From Caulobacter sp. (lineage in GTDB: Bacteria > Pseudomonadota > Alphaproteobacteria > Caulobacterales > Caulobacteraceae): a stretch of DNA of 38,419 bases. Both the position numbers and the translations under genes were made by a program. The DNA is taken from positions 1 through 38,419 of the forward strand of contig JAGIBE010000210.1 of NCBI GenBank assembly GCA_017744495.1. The letters run 5' to 3'. The notes beneath the pieces are model-generated. The model was not told the origin of the DNA. It made no database searches and saw only the letters and a list, made by a program, of their open reading frames with translations. Every line of letters begins with the position of its first letter. Position 1 is the first letter of the stretch. Shown one piece after another: positions 24,112 through 31,130 of the stretch.

Positions 24112-24641
24112 GTCACTGCGGCGGACAAGTCGCTGAAATCCTGACGCTAAATCTTTATTCCCCGCACCCATTCGCGGTGGCCCCATAGTCATCTCACCTC
24201 GTCGCGGGGAAAGGGCGCATGGCCAGCGACCGATGCGGCGGCGGGGGGCGATCGAGCGGGACTGGGCTGGAGAGGGTTACTTCAGCGTGTCCGGGGACTT
24301 CCATCGTTGGGAAGCCCGCCCGCCGTCGGCGTCGGTGGGGATCGGCGTGTGCGTCTTTATGATCCGCGTCCCCCATCGCCGGACCTCGCCGGAAACGGCG
24401 AACCGGTTTCCCGGCTAGGCCTCAATAGGGCCGCCTACCGGGTCGCTGGCGGATAACGACCGCGCGGAGCGATCGGGCTTCGTCGAAACGGTAACAACAT
24501 TCAGAACTCCGGACGTCGTCCGGCGCTCCGCAGCCCTTTCCACCAGCTCAGCGAGAGATCGCGTGAGGACAAGAGGTCGTGTCTGCCAAGCCCCCACTAG
24601 AGAAGGTAGTCCAAGGCCGGTGGGGAGTAATGATGCTCGAC
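24112..24641. other. 530-bp stretch without a recognisable gene
   Basis: Between the second REPIN-like unit and the end of the hybrid kinase I see no convincing gene. Short frames exist on both strands (for example 24233-24418 plus and 24415-24597 minus), but they lack good ribosome-binding sites and show no family motif. A small perfect hairpin CCGGAC-GTC-GTCCGG lies at 24509-24523. GGGGGACGCGGATCAT (minus strand, about 24358-24374) looks like a decayed REP motif. Codon-position GC bias is weaker than in the surrounding genes. An sRNA or remnant of a mobile unit is possible. Confidence 0.5.
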
Positions 24642-26558
24642 CTACCGCCCGGTCACCGACGCCAGCGCCCGGGCGATCTGGTGGACGTTGTAAGGCTTCC
24701 TCACGATCGGGGCGTCGAAGCCCATCGGGGCGGCCTTGTCGGCGTAGCCCGTGGCGAACACGAAGGGCCGGCCCTCGCGGCGCAGGACCTCCGCGACCGG
24801 AGCCACCGACTGGCCGTTGAGGTCGGCGTCCAGCACGGCGGCGTCGAAGGACAGCTCCAGCATCGACAGCGCTTCGGGCAATTCGGCGGCGCAGCCGACC
24901 ACCTCGACGCCGGAGTCCTCGAGCCCCGCCTCCAGCTCCATGGCCAGCAGCAGGGAGTCCTCGACGATCAGCACTTTCAGGCCCGCGATGTCGCCGGCCT
25001 TGAAGCTGTCGTCGCCGCCGCCCACCGTCTCGACGATCCGTTCGTCGGGCGCGGCCTCGGGCAGGTCGGGCTCGGGTTCGTCGACCAGGGCGTCAGCGGC
25101 GGCGTGGATGCGGGCGGTGACGCCGCTGCGCTTGTATTCGACGGTCGCCCGACCGCCCAGTTCGCGGCCGACCACGTCCTCGATCAGGGTCATGCCGAAG
25201 CCGCGCACCTCCGGCGGGGTCGTCATCGGCCCGCCGGTTTCCAGCCATTCCAGATTGAAGCCGCCGCCCGGCGCCGCGCGCCACACTACCTCGACCCGGC
25301 CGCTTTCCACCGACAGCGAGCCGTACTTGACCGCGTTGACGGCCAGTTCGTGTAGGGTCAGCGACAGGGCCGCCGCCGCACGGGGCGTCAGGAAGAGCTC
25401 CGGTCCGTCCCAGCGGGTCTGGTTGGGGGCGAGGCCCCCCAGCTCGGCCGCCGCGATCCGGGCCAGGGTGGCGCCGCGCCAGCGGGCGGCGCTGAGCAGG
25501 TCATGGGCCGAACTCATCGCCTTGAGCCGGCCGTTGAAAGCCTTGAGGAAGCCGTCCAGAGACGAGGCCTTGCGGGCCGACTGACCAGCCACCGACTGGA
25601 CGGCGGCCAAGATGTTCTTGATCCGGTGATCCAGCTCGATCACCAGGTTCTCGCGCTGCTCGTCGGCGTCGCGCCGTTCGGTGACGTCCTGGACCACGCC
25701 GATCAGTCGCAGCGGCTTGCCGGCCCCGTCCCGCACCAGCAGGCCGGCCACGCGGTTCCAGACCACCCGGTTGGGGTCCGACGACACGCGTCGGAACTCG
25801 ACCTCGTAACGGCCCTGGGCTCGCAGCTGCGCCTCGACCTCGCCGCGGATCTCCTCGCGCTCGTCGGGATGGACGAATTCGTACAGGGCCTCGCCGCCCT
25901 CGGCGGGCGTGACGCCTTCAGGCAGCTCGGTGATGCCGGCCATCCGCGCGCTGACCCGGACCGTGTCGGCCGCAATGTCCCACACGAACTCGCCGAGGTG
26001 GGCGGCGTGCAGGGCCAGGGCGATGCGTTCGCTGTCCAGGGCGCGCTCGGCGACATTGCGGGCGGTCTCGGCGTCGTGCAGCAGCTCTTCCATGGCCAGA
26101 GCCGCGAGGTCGGCCAGGGCGTCGGCGAGGCCGGGATCGACGGCCGCGCGCGGGGCGGAGTCCTCGACGGTGAGCAGGCCGACGATCTCGCCCGCCGGGG
26201 TCTTCAGCGGCGCGCAGGCGAAGAAGCGGCTGTCGGCGCACCAGGGACGCAGCGGCTGGTCGGGATCGTCCGTCAGATCGTGGCTGGAGACTACGCCGGT
26301 CTCGCGCAACCGTTCGGAAAGACCGGCGGGGCGGGGCTCCTCGGTGTGGTCGAAACCGACCTTGGCCTTCAGGAAGACCCGGTCCTTGCCGATCAGGCGG
26401 ATCGCCGCGCGGGGCGCGCCGAACAGTCGCGAGGCCAAGCGCACGATACGATCGAATCGCGGATCGTCGGGAGCGCCGTCGAAGGCGCGAAGGGCGTCGA
26501 GCGCGCGCAGGCGCCGCGCCTCCTGATCGTCCGCCAGCGTTCCGCCCGCATCGTCCAT
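24642..26558 (-). CDS. Hybrid HWE-type sensor histidine kinase with receiver domain
   Basis: The 638-residue cytoplasmic kinase has an N-terminal GAF domain (about 30-165; ACAPLKTPAGEIVGLLTVED), a PAS domain with PAC (about 185-300; EFRRVSSDPNRVVWNRVAGLL) and an HWE/HisKA_2 dimerisation box with phospho-acceptor His311 (ELDHRIKNILAAVQSVA). These are followed by a HATPase with N-box LHELAVNAVKYGSLS and G-box GFGMTLIEDVV, and a C-terminal receiver domain (about 520-638) with Asp577 (VLDADLNGQ) and Lys in VRKPYN. No membrane segment is seen. HWE/HisKA_2 kinases are the class that controls PhyR in alphaproteobacteria. Its position beside the stress island suggests it may feed PhyR, with the receiver acting as a local phosphate sink. 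That role is inference. Confidence 0.92.
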   Translation of the reverse strand: MDDAGGTLADDQEARRLRALDALRAFDGAPDDPRFDRIVRLASRLFGAPRAAIRLIGKDRVFLKAKVGFDHTEEPRPAGLSERLRETGVVSSHDLTDDPDQPLRPWCADSRFFACAPLKTPAGEIVGLLTVEDSAPRAAVDPGLADALADLAALAMEELLHDAETARNVAERALDSERIALALHAAHLGEFVWDIAADTVRVSARMAGITELPEGVTPAEGGEALYEFVHPDEREEIRGEVEAQLRAQGRYEVEFRRVSSDPNRVVWNRVAGLLVRDGAGKPLRLIGVVQDVTERRDADEQRENLVIELDHRIKNILAAVQSVAGQSARKASSLDGFLKAFNGRLKAMSSAHDLLSAARWRGATLARIAAAELGGLAPNQTRWDGPELFLTPRAAAALSLTLHELAVNAVKYGSLSVESGRVEVVWRAAPGGGFNLEWLETGGPMTTPPEVRGFGMTLIEDVVGRELGGRATVEYKRSGVTARIHAAADALVDEPEPDLPEAAPDERIVETVGGGDDSFKAGDIAGLKVLIVEDSLLLAMELEAGLEDSGVEVVGCAAELPEALSMLELSFDAAVLDADLNGQSVAPVAEVLRREGRPFVFATGYADKAAPMGFDAPIVRKPYNVHQIARALASVTGR

Positions 26559-26655
26559 GATTCGACCATAGACCGGGTTCGCGCAGGGCGCGAGATCGAT
26601 AAAGGCGAGGCTTCGGAGATCGCCTGTGGTGAAGCTCCAACCTTGAGGCTACAAT

Positions 26656-26681
26656 GGAACTTGTCGCCTCGGCTTCGCGTT
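26656..26681 (+). promoter_or_regulatory. SigT (EcfG) promoter for the DUF883-like gene
   Basis: GGAAC (26656-26660), a 17-nt spacer, then CGTT (26678-26681). It lies 64 bp upstream of the ATG at 26746 and points towards the DUF883-like, membrane-protein and possibly sodB genes. Confidence 0.65.
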
Positions 26682-26745
26682 GTGCGGGCGCAGCTTCGCG
26701 CTGCCCGCCCCGAACAAGAACCCGAGCCGCGAACCGGAGATTCTC

Positions 26746-27132
26746 ATGCCCGACAACAGCCTGAACCCCGCACTGAATGAAGCAAGCAAGGCGTCGTCGA
26801 ACGCCGGCGCGGCCTTCGATCACGCCGAGCGCAGCTTCGGTGAAGCCGCCAGCGCCGCTCGCGCCAATCTGAGCGAGGCCGCGGCCTCGGCCAAGGCCAA
26901 TCTGTCCGACGCCGCCAAGCGCATCGAGGCGTCGCTGACCCAGGGCCTGGAGACCCTGCGGGCCCAGACCCGCACCTACACCGACACGGCCAGCCAACAG
27001 GTCGATGAAGCCAGCCGCTATGTCAGCGAGCGCGTTCGCGAGCGCCCGATCACCGCCACCCTGGCCGGGCTCGGCGTCGGCGTCCTGCTGGGCCTGCTGC
27101 TGGCCGGAAACCGTAGCGGCCGCGACAAGTGA
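26746..27132 (+). CDS. DUF883/ElaB-YqjD-like membrane-anchored protein
   Basis: This 128-residue protein is an Ala/Glu/Lys-rich amphipathic helix (about residues 5-100) of near-heptad repeats (AASAARANLSEAAASAKANLSDAAKRIEAS). It is followed by RERPITATLAGLGVGVLLGLLLAG, a single C-terminal membrane span of the DUF883 type. E. coli relatives (ElaB, YqjD) are stationary-phase inner-membrane proteins, some associated with ribosomes; the role here is not known. ATG 26746 has GGAGA upstream. The stop overlaps the next gene by 4 nt. A SigT-type promoter precedes it, so it is probably a general stress gene. Confidence 0.8.
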   Translation: MPDNSLNPALNEASKASSNAGAAFDHAERSFGEAASAARANLSEAAASAKANLSDAAKRIEASLTQGLETLRAQTRTYTDTASQQVDEASRYVSERVRERPITATLAGLGVGVLLGLLLAGNRSGRDK

Positions 27133-27530
27133 TTTTTGGAAAGACTCTGACGACCCTGGCAGCGGCCGCGGCGATCGCCGCGGCCGCTGCTGTGAGCGTG
27201 GTCTCCGCCGCCTTCGCGCTGTTCGCGGTGCTGGCGCCGCATCTCGGCTCCGCCGGCGCGGCCGCCGTGGTCGCGGCCGTGGCCGCGGCGATCGTCGGGA
27301 TCGCCGGCTTAGTTGCCGCGCTCAAGGCCGAGGATAGGGTGCATCACCATCAGACCGCCGGACCTGACGGTTTCGCCTTCGCCGAGAAGGCCATCGAGAT
27401 GGTCAAGGAGCGTCCCATCCTGACAGTCAGCGCAGGCTTGGCGGCGGGGATCATCGCCTTCCGTAACCCGGCGTTGGCCGCGGTGGTGGCCAAGGCGCTT
27501 CTGGATTCGCAGAAGCCGCCGCCTCGCTAG
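27129..27530 (+). CDS. Small Ala-rich multi-span membrane protein
   Basis: The 133-residue product has an Ala-rich hydrophobic stretch (about residues 7-38), a second (about 40-65), and a C-terminal segment VKERPILTVSAGLAAGIIAFRNPAL that resembles the DUF883 tail of the upstream protein. I would group it with the YqjE/holin-like partners that follow YqjD-type genes, but no diagnostic motif is present. The GTG at 27129 overlaps the upstream stop (GTGA), so the two are translated together and should share the SigT promoter. Residues 10-20 are encoded by a perfect 32-bp palindrome. Confidence 0.7.
   Translation: MIFGKTLTTLAAAAAIAAAAAVSVVSAAFALFAVLAPHLGSAGAAAVVAAVAAAIVGIAGLVAALKAEDRVHHHQTAGPDGFAFAEKAIEMVKERPILTVSAGLAAGIIAFRNPALAAVVAKALLDSQKPPPR
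27159..27190. repeat. Perfect 32-bp palindrome inside a coding region
   Basis: Bases 27159-27174 are the exact reverse complement of 27175-27190, with no spacer. The sequence contains two GCGGCCGC octamers symmetric about a GCGATCGC core. It codes for an Ala-rich run (AAAAAIAAAAA) of the membrane protein. Confidence 0.9.
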
Positions 27531-27617
27531 CTGGTTTCGACAAGACGAGCTTTCCCCGCCTCTGGTTTTCTGGGCCTCCCCGCCCATCTTCCGGGGGCGT
27601 TTTGCCCTGGAGCGATC

Positions 27618-28235
27618 ATGTTCAAACTCCCCGACCTCCCCTACGCCTATGAAGCCCTGGAGCCGACCATCTCGGCCAACACGCTTCATTTCCATCATGA
27701 CAAGCATCACGCGGCCTATGTGAACGCGCTGAACGGCCTGCTGCCGGAAGGCGACGCGCGCTCGCTGGAAGCGATCATCAAGGAAGCCGGCCCCGGCAAG
27801 GTATTCAACAACGCCGCCCAGATCTGGAATCACCAGTTCTTCTGGGAGTGCATGAGCGCCGACAAGGCGGGTCCGGGCGCCGAGCTGTCGGCCGCCATCG
27901 CCGAAGCGTTCGGCGACCTGGCCGGCCTGAAGGAGAAGTTCGTCGCCGAGGGCGTCGGCCACTTCGGTTCGGGCTGGGTGTGGCTGGCCTATCAGGGCGG
28001 CAAGCTGGTGGTGCTCTCCACCCACGACGCCGACGACACCTTGACCAAGGACGGCACCACCCCGCTGCTGGTCTGCGACGTCTGGGAACACGCCTACTAC
28101 CTGGACCATCAGAACAACCGGAAAGGTTTCCTGGAAGCCTGGTTCGACGTCCTGCCCAACTGGGCGTTCGCCGACGCCCAGTTCGCCGCGGCCAAGGGCC
28201 ATGGGGCCGTCTGGACCTTTCCCCAATCCGCCTAA
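27618..28235 (+). CDS. sodB: Superoxide dismutase, iron type
   Basis: The 205-residue enzyme dismutates superoxide in the cytoplasm. The metal ligands are His26 in HFHHDKHHAAYV, the His of IWNHQFFW, and the Asp and last His of CDVWEHAYYLDH. The Gln in NNAAQIWN, before the second ligand, is the position that marks Fe-type enzymes. Length and the FKLPDLPYAYEALEP start match SodB. An RBS (CTGGAG) precedes the ATG at 27618. No separate SigT motif is visible in the 87-bp gap, so it may be read through from the upstream stress promoter. Its likely terminator lies within the 3' end of the opposing gene. Confidence 0.96.
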   Translation: MFKLPDLPYAYEALEPTISANTLHFHHDKHHAAYVNALNGLLPEGDARSLEAIIKEAGPGKVFNNAAQIWNHQFFWECMSADKAGPGAELSAAIAEAFGDLAGLKEKFVAEGVGHFGSGWVWLAYQGGKLVVLSTHDADDTLTKDGTTPLLVCDVWEHAYYLDHQNNRKGFLEAWFDVLPNWAFADAQFAAAKGHGAVWTFPQSA

Positions 28236-28250
28236 GCGGTCGGGAATCTC

Positions 28251-29102
28251 CTAGACCTTGAGCGGCGCGACTCCGGTCGCGCCGTTTTCATTTGGGCCTT
28301 TCGGAATGCAGCGTCGGGGCACGGACCAGGTCCGGAAGGTCACGAACTGGGTGCGCTCGAAGGCGAGAGCCGTGATGCGGATATCGACGTCGTCGACCTC
28401 GATCACGTTGAAGCTGGGCGGCACGCCTCGCTCGCGCACCGACAGAGTCCCCGATCCCACTGCCTGGGTGCAGCCGTCCGAGAACGGGTAGGGATGCACG
28501 AACGGCGCATGGATGTGGCCGGTCAGGACCAGGTCGACGCCCGCATGGGCGAAGGCCTGGGCGGCCGCCGTGCCGCCGTGCACCTTGGCCGTCATTGGGC
28601 CGCCGATCATCTCGATCAGGGGGTGGTGGCAGACCACGATCTTGAGGGCGTCGGGCGCCGCGCCCTTCAGGTCGGCGCAGACGTCCCGGACCTGACGACG
28701 CGACACCGCCCCCTTGGACCAGTTGGCTCGCAGCTGGAAGGCGCGGGCCGAGTTCAGGGTGACCACCGTGGCGCGGGGATCGTCCCAATCGCTGTTCATC
28801 CGCGCGCCGAACCGCTCCTCGTACCGCCGCCAGGGTGCGACCAGTCGGGTCAGGATCTCGCGCGGCCCGGCGAACGGCACATCGTGGTTGCCGGGCGAGA
28901 CCAGGCGTGGTCCGGGCAGCCGGTCGAGCCAGGCCAGGGCGGCGTCGAATTCCTCAATCTTGCCGTCCTTGGTCAGGTCGCCGGCGGCGATCACCAGGTC
29001 GGGCGCTTCGGCATGGATGCGTTCGACGGCCGCCTCGACGGCGGGCTTGTGCTCGCCGCCGAAATGGATGTCGGAAACCTGGACCAGCTTGAGCGGTTTC
29101 AT
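28251..29102 (-). CDS. Calcineurin-like metallophosphoesterase
   Basis: The 283-residue protein has the full metallophosphoesterase motif set: Asp11 and His13 in VSDIHFGG, GDLTKDG with Asp42, GNHD (Asn72, His73), VCHHPL and LTGHIHAPF. These bind two metal ions. Homologues include cyclic-nucleotide phosphodiesterases and lipid phosphatases such as UDP-diacylglucosamine hydrolases; the substrate is open. The frame extends upstream, but ATG 29102 overlaps the TGA of the lipid kinase gene (ATGA) and begins the conserved strand. Its 3' end forms the hairpin that probably terminates sodB. It is the second gene of a putative SigT-driven operon. Confidence 0.92.
   Translation of the reverse strand: MKPLKLVQVSDIHFGGEHKPAVEAAVERIHAEAPDLVIAAGDLTKDGKIEEFDAALAWLDRLPGPRLVSPGNHDVPFAGPREILTRLVAPWRRYEERFGARMNSDWDDPRATVVTLNSARAFQLRANWSKGAVSRRQVRDVCADLKGAAPDALKIVVCHHPLIEMIGGPMTAKVHGGTAAAQAFAHAGVDLVLTGHIHAPFVHPYPFSDGCTQAVGSGTLSVRERGVPPSFNVIEVDDVDIRITALAFERTQFVTFRTWSVPRRCIPKGPNENGATGVAPLKV
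28263..28288 (+). terminator. Intrinsic terminator of sodB, embedded in the opposing gene
   Basis: CGGCGCGAC (28263-28271), loop TCCG, GTCGCGCCG (28276-28284), then TTTT. It follows the sodB stop (28235) and lies inside the last 13 codons of the metallophosphoesterase on the other strand. Confidence 0.8.
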
Positions 29103-29962
29103 GGGGTGGACGATTGGGATGCCGGGACCAGGGCGCGGAAGGCCTTGGGGCGGAAGCGGATGCTGACGGTGTCGTCGAGCCGGGCCGGCTCGCCGTCGAA
29201 GATGGCGGGGATGCGGCCGCCGGCCCAGACCTTGCCGATCCGACACCGGCCGACACTGACCGAAGGGTCGTCGCGCCAGTCGCCCGTTACTGTCTTGACG
29301 CCCAGACGGAAGATGTCGAGGGCGCTGCTGGGGTCGAGGGCCGCGGCTTCCAGAGCCCGTTCGTCCTCATGAAGCGCCGTCGAGACCAGAGGGCACATCA
29401 GGGTCAAGGCCTCGGTCTTGCCCTTGGGGCGACCGTCCAGGACGTAGCGCAGCCGGCTTGAGAAGGCCCGGCGCAGGGCGCGGCGGGCCCGTAGCACGGC
29501 CAGGTCGGCTCGCCCGGCCCGCGCAGCCTCGCGAGCCTCGGCCCAGAGGGCTGGACTGCCGAGGATAGCGGCGACGAAGAATAGACGGCCATTGACCTCG
29601 CCCCCCGAGATCATCCGCTCCTGACCGCTCTTCAGGCAGTCAGCCATGGCGGTCTGCCATGGGACGACGCCGTACAGAGCGTGGGGCAGCATGTTCATCG
29701 TGCCGCCCGGCAGGGGGGCGACCATCGGGCCGTCAGGCCCGGCCATCTCGGCGGCGGCGCGAGCGGTGCCGTCGCCGGCCACCACCAGCAAGGCCTCGGG
29801 CTCGGCGTCGAGGGCCTCGCGCAGGCAGGTGTTCAGGTCCTTCTCGCCGGGCGCGTGCACCCGGCCCGTGACCCCGTGTTCGGCCAGGATGGCCTCGGCT
29901 TGGCCGGGGGCGTCCTTGCCCACCGAGCCGGACGCGATGTTGGTGACGACTTCCACACGCAT
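29099..29962 (-). CDS. Diacylglycerol/lipid kinase family protein
   Basis: This 287-residue protein has the DAGK catalytic fold: NIASGSVGK near the N-terminus, the GDGT motif at residues 63-66 in VVAGDGTARAAAEM, and PLPGGTMNMLP (84-92), the counterpart of 'PlGT.Ndfa'. The C-terminal half includes EVNGRLFFVAAILGSPA and IFDGEPARLDDTVSI, the DGE-type motif of this family. Members phosphorylate diacylglycerol, phosphatidylglycerol or sphingoid bases. It is coupled by 4 nt to a metallophosphoesterase, so the pair may interconvert lipid phosphates. A SigT-type promoter precedes it with a leader of about 40 nt. Confidence 0.92.
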   Translation of the reverse strand: MRVEVVTNIASGSVGKDAPGQAEAILAEHGVTGRVHAPGEKDLNTCLREALDAEPEALLVVAGDGTARAAAEMAGPDGPMVAPLPGGTMNMLPHALYGVVPWQTAMADCLKSGQERMISGGEVNGRLFFVAAILGSPALWAEAREAARAGRADLAVLRARRALRRAFSSRLRYVLDGRPKGKTEALTLMCPLVSTALHEDERALEAAALDPSSALDIFRLGVKTVTGDWRDDPSVSVGRCRIGKVWAGGRIPAIFDGEPARLDDTVSIRFRPKAFRALVPASQSSTP

Positions 29963-30009
29963 GCGAAATTCCGTTTGGCGCTAAGGGCGCGGGGAGGTTC
30001 GAGACCAGA

Positions 30010-30034
30010 AACGGCGGCGCTTGAGCGCGGTTCC
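30010..30034 (-). promoter_or_regulatory. SigT (EcfG) promoter for the lipid kinase operon
   Basis: On the minus strand GGAAC (30030-30034), N16, CGTT (30010-30013), an exact match to the EcfG consensus. It directs transcription to the kinase ATG at 29962. Confidence 0.72.
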
Positions 30035-30035
30035 C

Positions 30036-30061
30036 GGAACCGTTGTCGCGGCGAGCTCGTT
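30036..30061 (+). promoter_or_regulatory. SigT (EcfG) promoter for the glycine-zipper lipoprotein
   Basis: GGAAC (30036-30040), N17, CGTT (30058-30061), 36 bp before the ATG at 30097. Its -35 box and that of the divergent promoter meet in the palindrome GGTTCC-C-GGAACC (30029-30041). Confidence 0.7.
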
Positions 30062-30096
30062 TGCCTGCTTGGGACAAGCTCGAACGGAGAGCCACG

Positions 30097-30438
30097 ATGA
30101 ACAAGACTTTGATCGCCCTCTTGGGCGTCGGCGTGCTGGCCAGCGCTTGCACCGCCACGGGCAACACGGAACGTAACGCCGCGGGCGGCGCGGCCCTGGG
30201 CGCCCTGGCGGGCGCGGTGGTCGGCAACAATGTCGGCGGCGGCAGCGCCACGACCGGCGCTTTGGTCGGCGCGGCGCTGGGCGGCACCGTCGGCGCCGTG
30301 AAAGGCTGCCGCGAAGACGGCGGCTGCGGTTCCACCAACGTCAATCGCCGTCAGTACTATGACGAGCGCGCCGGACGGTATTACTACTATGACTCGCGCA
30401 GCGGTCGTTACTACTGGGAAGACGGCAGCCCCCGTTAA
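30097..30438 (+). CDS. Glycine-zipper outer-membrane lipoprotein
   Basis: The 113-residue product has a lipoprotein signal, MNKTLIALLGVGVLASAC (lipobox LASAC, Cys18). Next is a Gly-zipper segment, AAGGAALGALAGAVVGNNVGGG and TGALVGAALGGTVGAVKG (about residues 29-70), of the SlyB/YMGG type. It ends in a Tyr-rich tail with repeated RYYYYDSRSGRYYWEDG. Gly-zipper lipoproteins sit in or at the outer membrane and support envelope integrity. A SigT promoter lies just upstream and an intrinsic terminator just downstream, so it is probably monocistronic and stress-induced. Confidence 0.87.
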   Translation: MNKTLIALLGVGVLASACTATGNTERNAAGGAALGALAGAVVGNNVGGGSATTGALVGAALGGTVGAVKGCREDGGCGSTNVNRRQYYDERAGRYYYYDSRSGRYYWEDGSPR

Positions 30439-30466
30439 GTCGGGCCTGGCCTGAAATCTTCAGAAA

Positions 30467-30494
30467 GGCGGTCGGCTCGCGTCGGCCGCCTTTT
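30467..30494 (+). terminator. Intrinsic terminator after the glycine-zipper gene
   Basis: GGCGGTCGGC (30467-30476), loop TCGC, GTCGGCCGCC (30481-30490), followed by TTTT. The 10-bp stem has two G-U pairs. Confidence 0.75.
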
Positions 30495-30523
30495 GCGCGC
30501 CGTGACGTCAGAGAGGGCAAACG

Positions 30524-30988
30524 ATGAAGAAAGTCGGATTGGCGATCGTCGGCGTGGCGGTGCTGGGCGGTCTCGTGGCGGGATGCGCGACAAGCAATCC
30601 CTGGCCCAAGTCCAGGTCCCAGATCGTGAAGACGGCGCCCAGCTGCGAGGACTTCGCGGTGCAGATCTATTTCGAGGATAAGTCGGCCAAGCTGACCAAC
30701 GAGGCGCGTTCAGTGCTCAAGGGCGCTGACGCCCTGGCCACGGGCTGCAAGGTCGCCTCGGTTCGGGTGGTCGGCTTGGCGGACGCCAAGGGCTTGCCCG
30801 AGGCCAGCCTGGCGATTTCCAAGCAGCGCGCCGATGTCGTGACCCGGGCCCTGGCGAAGATGGGTTACGGCAATGTCGAGTTCGACGTGGGCGCGGCTGG
30901 TGACGCCGGCGCCACCACCAGCGACGGCGAAGCGCGGCCCCTGCGGCGCCGCGCCGACATCCGGTTCGACCTGGACGGCAAGCTCTAG
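30524..30988 (+). CDS. OmpA-domain lipoprotein
   Basis: The 154-residue protein has a lipoprotein signal with lipobox LVAGC (Cys21) and an OmpA C-like peptidoglycan-binding domain (about residues 45-150). The domain shows VQIYFEDKSAKLTNEARSVL, then VRVVGLADAKGLPEASLAISKQRADVV, the counterpart of 'G.tD..G....N..LS..RA..V', and ends in RPLRRRADIRF with the conserved Arg. It probably ties the outer membrane to the wall, like Pal. The RBS GAGAGGG precedes the ATG at 30524. No SigT motif is seen in its short leader. The 316 bp after it hold a minus-strand sRNA and two stress promoters, not a protein gene. Confidence 0.88.
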   Translation: MKKVGLAIVGVAVLGGLVAGCATSNPWPKSRSQIVKTAPSCEDFAVQIYFEDKSAKLTNEARSVLKGADALATGCKVASVRVVGLADAKGLPEASLAISKQRADVVTRALAKMGYGNVEFDVGAAGDAGATTSDGEARPLRRRADIRFDLDGKL

Positions 30989-31014
30989 TCGCGGTCCTCC
31001 GCCCTTCCGCGCAT

Positions 31015-31124
31015 CAAAAAAGGCGGATCCGCGAGGGTCCGCCTGAAGGGCAAAAGAGGGGGTGCGGAGGCGACAGGCTGGCTTTCACCAGCCTCAAGTC
31101 GGGGGGGCGTCGCCGCCTCCGCAA
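31015..31124 (-). ncRNA. gsrN: GsrN-like stress-induced small RNA
   Basis: A transcript of about 110 nt is defined on the minus strand by a perfect SigT promoter at 31131-31155 and an intrinsic terminator at 31016-31044. From its first bases (TGCGGAGGCGGCGAC, 31123-31109) it pairs with GTCGCCTCCGCA (31074-31063), a 12-bp stem with a 3-nt bulge. This encloses an unpaired run of seven C residues (31107-31101) and a 7-bp hairpin AGGCTGG/CCAGCCT (31094-31075). A CU-rich linker leads to the terminator stem. Caulobacter GsrN is a SigT-dependent sRNA of about this size whose C-rich 5' loop activates katG translation. Promoter, size, C-rich loop and location beside phyR-sigT agree; I had no sequence alignment, so identity is strong inference. 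Confidence 0.78.
31016..31044 (-). terminator. Intrinsic terminator of the GsrN-like sRNA
   Basis: On the minus strand AGGCGGA (31044-31038), a 10-nt loop, and TCCGCCT (31027-31021) run into six T residues (31021-31016). The hairpin is symmetric enough to slow plus-strand transcription from the OmpA-like gene too, but the T-run is on the minus strand. Confidence 0.85.
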
Positions 31125-31130
31125 ATCGAA

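Noticed and set aside
24233-24597. Short frames of about 60 codons in the gene-free stretch
   Set aside because: No ribosome-binding site, no motif and no coding-type GC3 pattern; left unannotated.
24579-24680. A frame starting MSAKPPLEKVVQGRWG next to the kinase stop, as a possible small protein or displaced gene start
   Set aside because: It runs on into antisense of the kinase gene with shadow-type composition, so it is probably chance.
27129-27530. A true phage holin and hence a prophage remnant
   Set aside because: There is no lysis gene, integrase or other phage gene nearby; coupling to a DUF883-like gene and a SigT promoter points to a cellular stress protein.
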